Assembly: GCA_964607445.1 (NCBI GenBank)
Contig: CAZSKN010000002.1
Span: forward strand, 124,001-188,000
Length of the DNA stretch: 64,000 bases
Source: CALCKU01 sp964607445
GTDB lineage: Bacteria; Pseudomonadota; Alphaproteobacteria; Caulobacterales; Maricaulaceae
Direction: 5' to 3'
Shown piece by piece: positions 43,236 through 51,760 of this stretch (within the stretch, counting starts at the first letter, position 1; every line of letters begins with the position of its first letter). The notes under the pieces are model-generated. The model had not been told where the DNA came from, did no database searches, and was given only the letters and a program-made list of their open reading frames with translations. The position numbers and the translations under genes are program-made.

Positions 43236-44068
43236 GAAGGCCCACTTTCTTGTTGGGGTATTTCTGTGGCCTTCAGGCTTGCTTCGCGTTGAAGGCGCTT
43301 GTTTCGCGCACTTTTATTTTCACTTACCTTGCCAATATCAGCCGGGTCAAGATGACCGAGATTTTCCAAGTCCAGTAAGGCAATAGACCGTGTCTCTATC
43401 GCGTCTTCTAATTGTGCCATGAAATCCTCTTTGCTCAGGCCCGGCATAATCGGCGGTAGGAACTCTAATGTCGCCGGGCCGGGATGTTTTATCCAATCGG
43501 TCTGGTTCCAGCGCTGGCCTAAATTACTGGCCAGAGGGACGACGGGGCAGTTGAAGTCTTCATATAAATGGAAGACGCCTTTGCGATATCTGTGTTGTGT
43601 CCCGATTTTTGAGAGATGACCTTCGGGATAAATTAAGATACGCCGCCCTTGCTCGCGGACGATTTTACTGGTCGCGGCCATTTTTTCCCGGGCATCTTCC
43701 CCGCCGCAATTGTCAATGACAACAGCGTTCATTTTGGTCAAAATGCGACCGATGAACAAAAATTTTGTAATGGCATCGCCGGCAACGAATGAGAGATCGA
43801 AAAATTGGGAAAAGGCGACGAAGCCATCGCCGTAGCTCTGGTGTTTTGCCGCAATAATAACAGCGCCGTCGGGGGGAATATGCTCATGGCCCGTCACAGA
43901 TACTTTAATACCCGCAATATTGCGCATGCCCCAGACCATGACTTTGCAATAGCGGCGCAAACTTCCCATCATGATTTTACGCCCCGGCAATAATGAAAGC
44001 GCCGCGCAGACAAAGGCGTAGAGTATAGTCAGGGCCATGAAAAACACATTAAAGACTAAAGAACGCAT
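43232..44068 (-). CDS. plsC: 1-acyl-sn-glycerol-3-phosphate acyltransferase family protein
   Basis: A 278-residue PlsC-type acyltransferase of phospholipid synthesis. The N-terminal membrane helix spans about 5-25; catalytic HX4D is His76-x4-Asp81 (AAKHQSYGD), the substrate loop is near GRILTKMNAVVI, and the PEG motif is at 148-150 (ILIYPEGHLS). The basic C-terminal 35 residues are not part of the domain. It is coupled by 1-base overlap to tetR upstream and by 4 bases to the LplT-like gene downstream. Confidence 0.9.
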   Translation of the reverse strand: MRSLVFNVFFMALTILYAFVCAALSLLPGRKIMMGSLRRYCKVMVWGMRNIAGIKVSVTGHEHIPPDGAVIIAAKHQSYGDGFVAFSQFFDLSFVAGDAITKFLFIGRILTKMNAVVIDNCGGEDAREKMAATSKIVREQGRRILIYPEGHLSKIGTQHRYRKGVFHLYEDFNCPVVPLASNLGQRWNQTDWIKHPGPATLEFLPPIMPGLSKEDFMAQLEDAIETRSIALLDLENLGHLDPADIGKVSENKSARNKRLQREASLKATEIPQQESGPS

Positions 44069-44721
44069 TATATCTCCGTATCCACATAACCTATGACCGC
44101 AAGAATTTTGTCGGTAAAAAGTGAAATATGAGGTGTTAATCGGCCTGTGTAAAACTTTAGCGCCTTGGCCTGCGCAGTATTGAGGACAATACCCAGAGCC
44201 ATGCTGGCTAATATGTCCGGGTCGGCCTTTGGGATCAGCCCCTCATCCATCGCTGATTTTAATAATTCCGAGGCCGTCTTTAAAGGATTGTGTTCCGGGG
44301 CCTCGGAGAGGTTGGAAAAATGATGTAGGTGAAGAATATGATAGCGAAATAGCGGCCAGTCATCATCGGCTATGCCGCAATAATGACGTACAATATATAA
44401 AATTTGTGTCTTGAGCTTGGCCGCGCCATCCAAATGTTTGCCTTTTGAGGCCGCGACGGTGATCATCTCGGTGAGCCGGTTATGAATGGTCACCATCAGC
44501 GCGCGCGCCAAGGCCGATTTACTCTTGAAATGCCGGTAGATCAAACCTTCGGACAATCCGGCTGAATGGGCGATCTGCTTTGTCGAGACCCCGTCAATAC
44601 CGTGATTTGAAAATAAAATTACGGCGGCGCGTTCTATTTTGGCTTTGCTTGAGCCGTCCACAGCGCTGACGCCGCGCGTTTTATCCGCGTATAATTTTTT
44701 TGAGGATATAGAGGCGGTCAT
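44068..44721 (-). CDS. TetR/AcrR family transcriptional regulator
   Basis: A 217-residue repressor-type protein. The N-terminal helix-turn-helix is GVSTKQIAHSAGLSEGLIYR-HF (about 40-62), followed by the all-helical ligand domain. It is first in a tight operon with plsC, an LplT-like transporter and a TrmH-like gene, suggesting control by a lipid or acyl-CoA ligand (inference). Two matching palindromes about 97 and 154 bp upstream are likely its operators and imply autoregulation. The ATG at 44721 lacks a clear ribosome-binding site; residues 1-20 are poorly defined. Confidence 0.9.
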   Translation of the reverse strand: MTASISSKKLYADKTRGVSAVDGSSKAKIERAAVILFSNHGIDGVSTKQIAHSAGLSEGLIYRHFKSKSALARALMVTIHNRLTEMITVAASKGKHLDGAAKLKTQILYIVRHYCGIADDDWPLFRYHILHLHHFSNLSEAPEHNPLKTASELLKSAMDEGLIPKADPDILASMALGIVLNTAQAKALKFYTGRLTPHISLFTDKILAVIGYVDTEI

Positions 44722-44817
44722 GTTAAAGATGATCCGCCATTATTTTACGCTGTTGGTGTGTCATGGTTTGGTCGTGTCTTTAGGTCGGATGGAGTGGCGT
44801 TATGCGTTTTATCTTTC

Positions 44818-44837
44818 GTAAGTGAGTACTTACTTAC
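44818..44837. promoter_or_regulatory. Operator-like palindrome 1 (TetR-type)
   Basis: GTAAGTGAGTACTTACTTAC matches its reverse complement at 18 of 20 positions. It shares the core AGTGAGTnCTnACTTA with the second site at 44875-44892, centre-to-centre 56 bp. It lies 97 bp upstream of the tetR start. Confidence 0.65.
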
Positions 44838-44874
44838 ATTTGCAGAGAGGTGCTATATGTGTCAAGGCAAAAAT

Positions 44875-44892
44875 TGAGTGAGTGCTCACTTA
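44875..44892. promoter_or_regulatory. Operator-like palindrome 2 (TetR-type)
   Basis: TGAGTGAGTGCTCACTTA has the same core as the site at 44818 and is palindromic at 14 of 18 positions. It lies 190 bp upstream of the SDR start and may serve the SDR promoter, the tetR promoter, or both. Confidence 0.6.
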
Positions 44893-45082
44893 GGGTTTAT
44901 ATTATATAAAACGGGTCAGAACTGGGTCGGGTGCATAATTTAGCCCGACATGCTGCGACATATTAGGCCATGTCTTTGCCGAACTCTGTAATATGCACAA
45001 ATGGCCCATCAAAGAGGTTGAGCCGGGCGTCGTGATGGGTATTGTGCGCCACGGAATTAATAAAGAAGTTTAGGAGAGCTCA
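44893..45082. other. Remaining tetR/SDR divergent region with small leader frame
   Basis: The region between tetR (44721) and the SDR gene (45083) totals 361 bp. Besides the two palindromes it has an AT-rich stretch (44897-44911, promoter-like) and a 26-codon frame starting at ATG 44993 whose TAG (45071-45073) overlaps the SDR ribosome-binding site. That frame has no ribosome-binding site of its own, so it is doubtful. Confidence 0.4.
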
Positions 45083-45868
45083 ATGAAATTATCATCCGGT
45101 ATATCGGCTGTCGTCACAGGCGGTGCGTCTGGTCTTGGCGAGGCGACGGCGCGTATGTTAGCGGCGCAAGGGGTAAGCGTGGGTATTTTTGATATGAATA
45201 CGGAGCGCGGCGAAGCTGTCGCGGCGGAAATAGGCGGTATTTTTGCCAAAGTTGACGTCTCTGATAATGACAATGTCGATGCGGGTTTTGAAACTGTGCG
45301 GGCCAAGATCGGTCAAGAGCGTATTCTGGTCAATTGTGCAGGTATTGGCGGTGGCATTAAAACGGTGTCGCGTAAACGCGATACAGGTGAAATTATAGCC
45401 CATGATGTAGCTGCCTATGTGCGTATCATCAATATCAATCTTATCGGGTCGTTTCTGTGCGCCTCGAAATCCGCCGCGGGGATGATGGCGCTGGACCCTA
45501 TGGCGCCGGATGGCGAGCGCGGTATTATTATTAATACGGCCTCCGTTGCGGCACAAGATGGTCAAATCGGCCAAGTGGCCTATGCGGCCTCCAAAGGGGG
45601 TATATTATCAATGGCCCTACCTATGGCGCGTGATCTTGCGCGCGAAGGTATCCGTGTAAATACGATCTTACCCGGGTTTTACGAAACCCCGATTTATCAA
45701 CAGATGAAACCCGAGGTGAAAGAAAACCTTCGCGCCCATGTCCAGTTCCCTGTCCGGTTCGGCGACCCCGAAGAATATGGAGATGTGGTTAAATTTATGT
45801 GCGAGCATAAATATATTAATGCCGAATATATCCGCACGGATGCCGGCGCGCGTATGCCGCCGCGTTAA
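45083..45868 (+). CDS. SDR family oxidoreductase (3-hydroxyacyl-CoA dehydrogenase type II-like)
   Basis: A 261-residue classical SDR. Cofactor loop TGGASGLGEATARML (12-26) with Asp37 in FDMNTE favouring NAD+, NCAGIGGG, catalytic Ser in NTASVAAQ and Tyr-x3-Lys in VAYAASKGG, then the loop PGFYETPIY. The pattern around the active site and VQFPVRFGDPEEYG fit the HSD17B10-like 3-hydroxyacyl-CoA dehydrogenases of beta-oxidation. AGGAG lies 7 bases before the ATG. It diverges from the tetR operon and shares its operator region, which agrees with a lipid-related regulon. Confidence 0.9.
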   Translation: MKLSSGISAVVTGGASGLGEATARMLAAQGVSVGIFDMNTERGEAVAAEIGGIFAKVDVSDNDNVDAGFETVRAKIGQERILVNCAGIGGGIKTVSRKRDTGEIIAHDVAAYVRIININLIGSFLCASKSAAGMMALDPMAPDGERGIIINTASVAAQDGQIGQVAYAASKGGILSMALPMARDLAREGIRVNTILPGFYETPIYQQMKPEVKENLRAHVQFPVRFGDPEEYGDVVKFMCEHKYINAEYIRTDAGARMPPR

Positions 45869-45929
45869 TGGTTTAGACGACCATCCAGAGATCGCTATAG
45901 CGCTTCATTGTAGGGTGGTATGCAATCCG

Positions 45930-45952
45930 CCTTTGCCCTTAACGGGCAAGGG
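45930..45952. terminator. Hairpin between convergent SDR and MATE genes
   Basis: CCTTTGCCC (45930-45938), loop TTAAC, GGGCAAGGG (45944-45952) form a 9-bp stem with one G-T pair. No T-run follows on either strand, so termination is uncertain. Confidence 0.4.
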
Positions 45953-45975
45953 TTAACCCCTGATGGGGTCAAGAC

Positions 45976-47364
45976 TTACGGGCTGCGTAATAAAATCCAC
46001 AACCGCAGTCCCAAGAGTACCGAGGCGGCCATAAGCCCGACATTTAATCCATACCAGATCCCATCTGCCGCGAGAGGCGTTTTGAACGCCAAAACAGCCG
46101 CGACGGGAAAACCAATGATCCAATAGCTGATACCCGTAAGGGCCATGGGCCATCTGACGTCTTTGAGCCCGCGTAGTAATTGATTGGTTGCGACTTGGGC
46201 GGCGTCAAATAACATAAAGGCAGCGGCAAGCGGTAGGAAATGGGTAACGAGATTTATCACGATTTGATTATCCGCTGTCGTGGGGGTCAGGAAAAAGTTG
46301 GAAATTTGTGATCTGAACATCAGAACCATTAAAGCAATTACACCCATGCCCAAGACACAGGCTGTCAGGGTTGTGCTGGCCGCTCGGACTTGCGCTGCCG
46401 AATTCTGCGCACCTGTCGCCAGACCTATCCTGACGGCCCCCGCCATAGACAGGCCCATTGGAAACATAAAGGCCAATGAGGCGACATTTAAGGCAATTTG
46501 GTAGGCGGCGAGTTCTAACACGCCCAGAACGCCCATGAGCAAGGCCGAGGCATTAAATAACATACCCTCGAAAAATGATGTGATACTGATAGGCCATCCG
46601 AGTTTGATGACTTCGCGAAAGCGTCCCCAATCCGATTTCCAGAACCGTTCAAAAAGCTTGAATTTTTTGGCCTCTTTATCGCAGCTTATATAAATCCCGA
46701 AAATAACAAAGGACAAGAAAAACGATAATGAAGAGGCGACACCAGCCCCGGCCAGCCCCCACTGCGGAAATCCAAAATTTCCATATATAAATAGATAGTT
46801 CAAACCCGCATTTAATGCTGTCGTCAGAACCACAATTAAAAATGGAATGCGGGTTTTGCCGATGGCCGCGAGAAAATTCCGTAACGCCATTACGGCCAAG
46901 GCAAAAGGCCAGCCAATCGCGAGGATAAGCACATATTGCGCGGCTTTTGTTGCTAAAAGCGGGTCTTGGCCTAAAGCGCGCATGATCGGCGCTGTAAACA
47001 TTAGCAAGGCAAAGACAAATGGCGTCATCATAAAAATAACCCATAAGGCCATGCGCACAGAGCGACGGGCATCTTTACGATCGTTCATATCCGCACCGAG
47101 GGCTTGGGAGACGAGCGGAGACACGGCAATAACCGGGCCAGATCCAATCATCCACAAGGCAAAATAAACAACAGAGCCCAGAGAGGCCGCGGCGAGATCT
47201 TGCGGTCCTAACTTACCGATCATCAAAACATCTATTGTATAGACAAAATACTGCACAAACTGGGTAAGGGCCATGGGAATCCCCAAGGCCAGTAGCGCGC
47301 GCATTTCTCCGCCCCAACGGATAGGGAGATTAACTTTTTCCGGAGCTGTTATCTGGCGTGACAT
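45976..47364 (-). CDS. MATE family efflux transporter
   Basis: A 462-residue exporter with 12 helices in two halves. MATE signatures include MALTQFVQYFVYTIDVLMIGKLG near the N-terminus (core IDVLMIGKLG), LASAS-type VYFALWMIGSGPVIAVSPLVSQALGA (core AVSPLVSQALGA) and LMGVLGVLELAAYQIALNVA in the second half. It resembles the NorM type, which exports cationic drugs in exchange for Na+ or H+. It is a single gene; an 11-bp inverted repeat 111 bp upstream of its start may be an operator. Confidence 0.93.
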   Translation of the reverse strand: MSRQITAPEKVNLPIRWGGEMRALLALGIPMALTQFVQYFVYTIDVLMIGKLGPQDLAAASLGSVVYFALWMIGSGPVIAVSPLVSQALGADMNDRKDARRSVRMALWVIFMMTPFVFALLMFTAPIMRALGQDPLLATKAAQYVLILAIGWPFALAVMALRNFLAAIGKTRIPFLIVVLTTALNAGLNYLFIYGNFGFPQWGLAGAGVASSLSFFLSFVIFGIYISCDKEAKKFKLFERFWKSDWGRFREVIKLGWPISITSFFEGMLFNASALLMGVLGVLELAAYQIALNVASLAFMFPMGLSMAGAVRIGLATGAQNSAAQVRAASTTLTACVLGMGVIALMVLMFRSQISNFFLTPTTADNQIVINLVTHFLPLAAAFMLFDAAQVATNQLLRGLKDVRWPMALTGISYWIIGFPVAAVLAFKTPLAADGIWYGLNVGLMAASVLLGLRLWILLRSP

Positions 47365-47474
47365 AGTTTCGTCGTAAACGGCCTAATTGGAAAAAGATAT
47401 GGCTTATTGACGGAGATAGCGCGACGTAGATAAATTATTAGGGGCGGCTCGCGCCCTCCCAAGCCTACCCCCGT

Positions 47475-47499
47475 ATATTGTCGCAAATTGTGACAATAT
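47475..47499. promoter_or_regulatory. Inverted repeat upstream of MATE gene
   Basis: ATATTGTCGCA (47475-47485), AAT, TGTGACAATAT (47489-47499): 11-bp arms with one mismatch (a G-T pair in RNA). It lies 111 bp upstream of the MATE start and 78 bp past the acnA terminator, so an operator for the MATE gene is the simplest reading. Confidence 0.45.
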
Positions 47500-47576
47500 C
47501 TGATGTTCTACACGGATTGTTTATGACTATTGGGCCCAGACTGTGTGTGATGCCCGTCACGTTGATGTCAGAACTC

Positions 47577-47606
47577 AAAAAAAACCCCCGGATATCGGGG
47601 GTTTTT
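47577..47606 (-). terminator. Terminator of acnA
   Basis: On the minus strand AAAAACCCCCG (47606-47596), loop ATATC, CGGGGGTTTTT (47590-47580) followed by more T. Strong 11-bp stem 44 bp past the acnA stop. Confidence 0.9.
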
Positions 47607-47649
47607 GAAATATTGACAGCCCATGGCTTCGGACCGATATATGATATGG

Positions 47650-50340
47650 CTATTCTGCGGCTTGGGCCTCACGGGCCAGATTACGCAGGACGTAATGCAA
47701 GATACCCTCATTTTTATAATATTCATGCTCATTATCTGTATCAATACGGACTTTGACTGTGATCTTTTTGGTTTTGCCATCCGGGAACGTAATATTTACG
47801 TCGAGCGTGCCGCGAGGTTCCAGATCGGCAATACCGGCGATCGAGACGGTTTCAGAGCCTTTCATACCGAGCGATGTCCAGCTATCCCCGTCTTGGAACT
47901 CAAGTGGTAGTACGCCCATACCGATCAGATTAGAGCGGTGAATACGCTCAAAGCTTTCCGCGATGACGGCTTTTACGCCCAAAAGAACTGTACCTTTAGC
48001 CGCCCAGTCTCGTGAAGACCCATTGCCGTAAAGTCCGCCGGCAAAGACAACAAGGTCAGTGCCCTCTGCTTTATATTTTTCCGCAGCTTCGAAAATCGAC
48101 ATGACTTCGCCGCTTGGAATATGCTTGGTCACACCGCCTTCTGTGCCGGGTGCCATCTGGTTTTTAATCCGGATATTGGCAAATGTGCCACGCATCATCA
48201 CTTCGTGATTACCGCGCCGCGACCCAAAAGAATTAAATTCCGCTTTGGGGACTTGGCGCGCCGATAAATAATCGCCAGCCGGTCCGTCATGCTTAATCGC
48301 GCCCGCCGGAGAGATATGATCGGTTGTGATACTGTCACCCAGAAGCGCCAGAATATTGGCGTCTTTGACATCCTCAACGGGTTTAGGTGTCGTCGTCATG
48401 CCGTCAAAATAAGGCGGGTTGCGCACATAGGTGGATCCCGGTGCCCAATTATAGGTCTTGCCACCCGTAACTTTTATTTTCTGCCACTGACGATCTCCTT
48501 TAAACACGTCTGCATAACGTTCGGTGAACATTTTGCGCGTGATGACTTTACGCACGACATCGGCAATTTCTTTTGAACTTGGCCATATATCTCTGAGGAA
48601 AACAGCCTTGCCGCTTTTGTCAACGCCCAGCGGATCTACATCAAAGTCATGATGCAGGGAGCCAGCAAGGGCATAGGCAACGACGAGGGGGGGAGAGGCC
48701 AGAAAATTGGCTTTGATATCAGGTCCGATACGGCCTTCAAAATTCCGGTTCCCCGAGAGCACGGAACATGAGACGAGGTCGCCTTCGGAAATAGCTTCCG
48801 AGAGTTCCGGTGCCAAGGGTCCGGAGTTGCCGATACATGTGGTACAGCCATAGCCAACCACATCAAACCCCAGAGCGTTGAGTTCTGTCTGGAGTTTGGA
48901 TGTTTCTAGATATTGCCCGACAACTTGTGAGCCCGGTGCTAATGAGGTCTTGACCCAGGGTTTAACCGTTAAGCCCAGAGCATTGGCCTTTTGTGCCACC
49001 AGTCCAGCCGCCATCATGACCGAGGGGTTGGAGGTATTGGTGCAAGAGGTGATCGCGGCGATCATGACGTCGCCATGGTCAATCGAAAATCCGCGTCCTT
49101 TCACAGCCACGGCGCTATCCGCAGTTGGCTTTTTGCCAAAGTCTTTACCTAAAATCTTGGCAAATGTGTTATTGGCGCCTTTCAGGTCAAACCGGTCTTG
49201 CGGACGTTTAGGTCCGGATATGGCAGGTTTTACATCCCCCATATCCAGCCCGATTGTACTGGTAAAGACAGGGGTGGTGCCATCGCGCCACAAGCCTTGG
49301 GCTTTGGCATAGGCTTCGACAAGTTCAATACGTTGTTTGTCACGACCTGTGGCGTTCAAATAGCGTAATGTATCTTCGTCAACCGGGAAGAAGCCGCATG
49401 TCGCACCATATTCCGGCGCCATATTGGCAAGTGTCGCTTGGTCTTCAAGAGACAGATTATCCAGACCTTCACCGTAAAATTCAACGAATTTTCCGACCAC
49501 GCCTTTTTCACGCAACATTTGCACGACACGTAAAACCAAATCTGTCGCCGTCGCACCTTCGGGCATTTTACCGGATAATTCAAAACCCACGACTTCGGGA
49601 ATCAGCATGGAAATCGGCTGGCCGAGCATAGCGGCTTCGGCTTCGATACCGCCAACGCCCCAACCCAGTACAGAGAGGCCGTTGATCATAGTTGTGTGGC
49701 TATCTGTTCCGACCAATGTATCCGGGAAGGCATAGGTTTTGCCGCCTTCTGATTTTGTCCAGACCGTTTGCGCCAGATTTTCAAGATTGACTTGATGGCA
49801 AATCCCAGTGCCGGGCGGTACAACCGAGAAATTGTCAAAGGCGCTCTGACCCCATTTGAGGAAGTCATAACGTTCGCCATTACGCTCATATTCACGCTCG
49901 ACATTTTTCTTAAAGGCGGTTTTTGTCCCGTAATAATCAACCATGACAGAATGATCGATGACCAGATGAACGGGGTTCAGCGGGTTAATCGCATCGGCTT
50001 TCCCGCCCAAATTGACCATGGCATCACGCATAGCTGCAAGATCAACAACGGCTGGAACGCCTGTAAAATCCTGCATTAAGACGCGCGCCGGACGATAGGC
50101 AATTTCATGGGTTGATGTTTTGGTTTTCAACCATCCGGCAACCGCTTCGATATCGGTTTTTGTGACGGTCGTGCCGTCTTCGTGGCGGAGCAGGTTTTCC
50201 AGAAGAACTTTTAAAGAGCGAGGGAGCTTGCTAATATCGCTAAGTCCGTTTTTTTCCGCTTCTTTGAGATCATAATATGTGTATGTACCTCCGCGTACTT
50301 TTATTTCCCGTTCGCATTTGAAACTGTCGAGTGAGGCCAT
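47650..50340 (-). CDS. acnA: Aconitate hydratase A
   Basis: An 896-residue aconitase of the TCA cycle (citrate to isocitrate), of the AcnA/IRP1 type. The [4Fe-4S] ligands are the Cys in SCTNTSNP and the two in GCTTCIGNSG; other signatures are FPDTLVGTDSHTTMINGLSV (core VGTDSHTTM), LLGDSITTDHISPAG and YGNGSSRDWAAKG (swivel domain active-site region). AGGA ends 8 bases before the ATG. The last residues FITC are replaced by ...EAQAAE typical for bacterial forms. It is monocistronic with a strong terminator. Confidence 0.98.
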   Translation of the reverse strand: MASLDSFKCEREIKVRGGTYTYYDLKEAEKNGLSDISKLPRSLKVLLENLLRHEDGTTVTKTDIEAVAGWLKTKTSTHEIAYRPARVLMQDFTGVPAVVDLAAMRDAMVNLGGKADAINPLNPVHLVIDHSVMVDYYGTKTAFKKNVEREYERNGERYDFLKWGQSAFDNFSVVPPGTGICHQVNLENLAQTVWTKSEGGKTYAFPDTLVGTDSHTTMINGLSVLGWGVGGIEAEAAMLGQPISMLIPEVVGFELSGKMPEGATATDLVLRVVQMLREKGVVGKFVEFYGEGLDNLSLEDQATLANMAPEYGATCGFFPVDEDTLRYLNATGRDKQRIELVEAYAKAQGLWRDGTTPVFTSTIGLDMGDVKPAISGPKRPQDRFDLKGANNTFAKILGKDFGKKPTADSAVAVKGRGFSIDHGDVMIAAITSCTNTSNPSVMMAAGLVAQKANALGLTVKPWVKTSLAPGSQVVGQYLETSKLQTELNALGFDVVGYGCTTCIGNSGPLAPELSEAISEGDLVSCSVLSGNRNFEGRIGPDIKANFLASPPLVVAYALAGSLHHDFDVDPLGVDKSGKAVFLRDIWPSSKEIADVVRKVITRKMFTERYADVFKGDRQWQKIKVTGGKTYNWAPGSTYVRNPPYFDGMTTTPKPVEDVKDANILALLGDSITTDHISPAGAIKHDGPAGDYLSARQVPKAEFNSFGSRRGNHEVMMRGTFANIRIKNQMAPGTEGGVTKHIPSGEVMSIFEAAEKYKAEGTDLVVFAGGLYGNGSSRDWAAKGTVLLGVKAVIAESFERIHRSNLIGMGVLPLEFQDGDSWTSLGMKGSETVSIAGIADLEPRGTLDVNITFPDGKTKKITVKVRIDTDNEHEYYKNEGILHYVLRNLAREAQAAE

Positions 50341-50445
50341 GGGCGTATCCTTATGTGTCGGAGCCTATAATGGAGGCTAAAATTATCATTTTGCGGGCTC
50401 TTATACCATTGCCTTCGCTAGGTTCAATTCTTAAACGTCATATCT

Positions 50446-50478
50446 TATGGAGACATTATGTCATATAGAGACATTATG
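50446..50478 (+). repeat. 18-bp-spaced duplication covering ribosome-binding site and start codon
   Basis: TATGGAGACATTATG (50446-50460) and TATAGAGACATTATG (50464-50478) differ at one base. Each carries a purine-rich site and an ATG, and the two ATGs are in frame. Confidence 0.85.
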
Positions 50479-51012
50479 CATAAAGGAATACTTATTTTAG
50501 GCGCGGTAGCGTTTATCGGCTTTGTCAGCATTTTCGCGCTGCAACTTTTCCAGCCAAAAGGGTCATCAGGGGCGCGTACCGACCCTATGATCGGTCAAAA
50601 GGCCCCTCTATTAAAGACCCTTGATGCAAATGTGACGACATTTGAGCGCGCTTCGGCGGCGAAAACGCAAAGTCAGGTACAGTTGATAAATTTTTGGGCG
50701 ACATGGTGTGCCCCCTGTCTGGCCGAACATCCGCTTTTAATGGGGTTGTCCGAAAATGGAATAGAGATCACGGGCGTGGCCTATGCAGATCAAGAGCCTA
50801 AAATTGAAAAATTTTTATCCAGCCGCGGCGATCCCTTCACAACATTATATTTGGACCCGGATGGGGCGGCCATGCTGGCTTATGGCAATACGGGTGTTCC
50901 GGAAACTTTCGTTATAGGCCCGGACGGGTTTATTCTTGCACGGGTGCGGGGGCCGTTAACACCGGAAAATTTGAAATCAGATATTCTGCCTGTATTAAAA
51001 GACCTGCCTTAG
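50458..51012 (+). CDS. DsbE/CcmG-like thioredoxin, membrane-anchored
   Basis: A 184-residue thiol-disulfide oxidoreductase. One N-terminal helix (about 9-30) anchors it with the thioredoxin domain in the periplasm; the active site is WCAPC (Cys84, Cys87) and the cis-Pro is in NTGVPETFVIG. The glutamate after the cis-Pro loop, the GVAYADQEPKIEKFL insertion and length fit CcmG/DsbE, which reduces apocytochrome c during haem attachment. No other ccm gene is near, so a different periplasmic partner is possible. Start either 50458 or the in-frame 50476, both with similar sites. Confidence 0.9.
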   Translation: MSYRDIMHKGILILGAVAFIGFVSIFALQLFQPKGSSGARTDPMIGQKAPLLKTLDANVTTFERASAAKTQSQVQLINFWATWCAPCLAEHPLLMGLSENGIEITGVAYADQEPKIEKFLSSRGDPFTTLYLDPDGAAMLAYGNTGVPETFVIGPDGFILARVRGPLTPENLKSDILPVLKDLP

Positions 51013-51078
51013 CTTCGGGTTTTAACGTAGAATAGCCTTTCAACCCGCTGCAAGGCGGTCTCCCACGTCCGGCAATGC

Positions 51079-51759
51079 CTATCCGTCTTGTCCGGCGATT
51101 TTACCGTGCTTCATGATAAATGGAATTTGGCTTAGAGTAAAAAGAATGGTCAGCGGCAAAAAGCCGAATAATTTAAAATTGGCCCAAAAGGCTTCCCCGA
51201 AATGGCGCCAGACAATCTCATTAATGGCGGCACAGGCAAAGAAAAACACGCCCCATCGTATCGCCAGTGAATTCCAAACTTTTTCCGGTAACTCGAAGGC
51301 CCCGTTGAGCACTATTTTGATAATGTTTTTTTTGATAAAAACGCCACCTATTGTCAAAAGGCCAAAGACGATATTGACCACGGTTGGTTTCATGTAAAAA
51401 AATCGCGGGTCTTTGAAGATAAGCGATAAGCCGACCGTTAAAATAATGATTGCGGTTGTGAGCGCTAACATGGTCGAGAATTTGCCGTGTTTAATCCGCG
51501 AATAGGCCAGCGCCATAACGGCGCATACGGTGAACACAATGGCCGCCGTATAGATCGCCCCGTCAGGATCTGAACGCCTCAGGTAATTATAGAGAATGAC
51601 GAAAATCAAGACCGGGCCGAAATCCACCATAAAGTTGGATTGGGAGACCCCGTTTGTGCCTTTTGAGATAGTGCGGCTGTCCGGTGAGACATCACCCGTA
51701 TCCGGCTGTATGTCTGATTGAATATTGGGGTTTTCGGATTGTGGATCAGAAGTCGTCAT
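51079..51759 (-). CDS. IspZ/YciB family inner-membrane protein (septation protein A family)
   Basis: A 226-residue membrane protein. About 45 polar residues (NPNIQSDIQPDTGDVSPDSR) precede the family domain, which has five helices and the patterns VDFGPVLIFVILYNYL, LTLIFKDPRFFYMKPTVVN (here LSLIFKDPRFFYMKPTVVN), RWGVFFFACAAINEIVWR and FGFLPLTILFTLSQIPFI. Members are needed for normal septation in Shigella; the mechanism is not known. The polar extension is longer than usual. It starts one base after the EamA gene stop. Confidence 0.9.
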   Translation of the reverse strand: MTTSDPQSENPNIQSDIQPDTGDVSPDSRTISKGTNGVSQSNFMVDFGPVLIFVILYNYLRRSDPDGAIYTAAIVFTVCAVMALAYSRIKHGKFSTMLALTTAIIILTVGLSLIFKDPRFFYMKPTVVNIVFGLLTIGGVFIKKNIIKIVLNGAFELPEKVWNSLAIRWGVFFFACAAINEIVWRHFGEAFWANFKLFGFLPLTILFTLSQIPFIMKHGKIAGQDG

Positions 51760-51760
51760 G

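Noticed and set aside
44993..45073. 26-codon frame before the SDR gene
   Set aside because: No ribosome-binding site; it only overlaps the SDR site with its stop codon. Kept as a remark rather than a gene.
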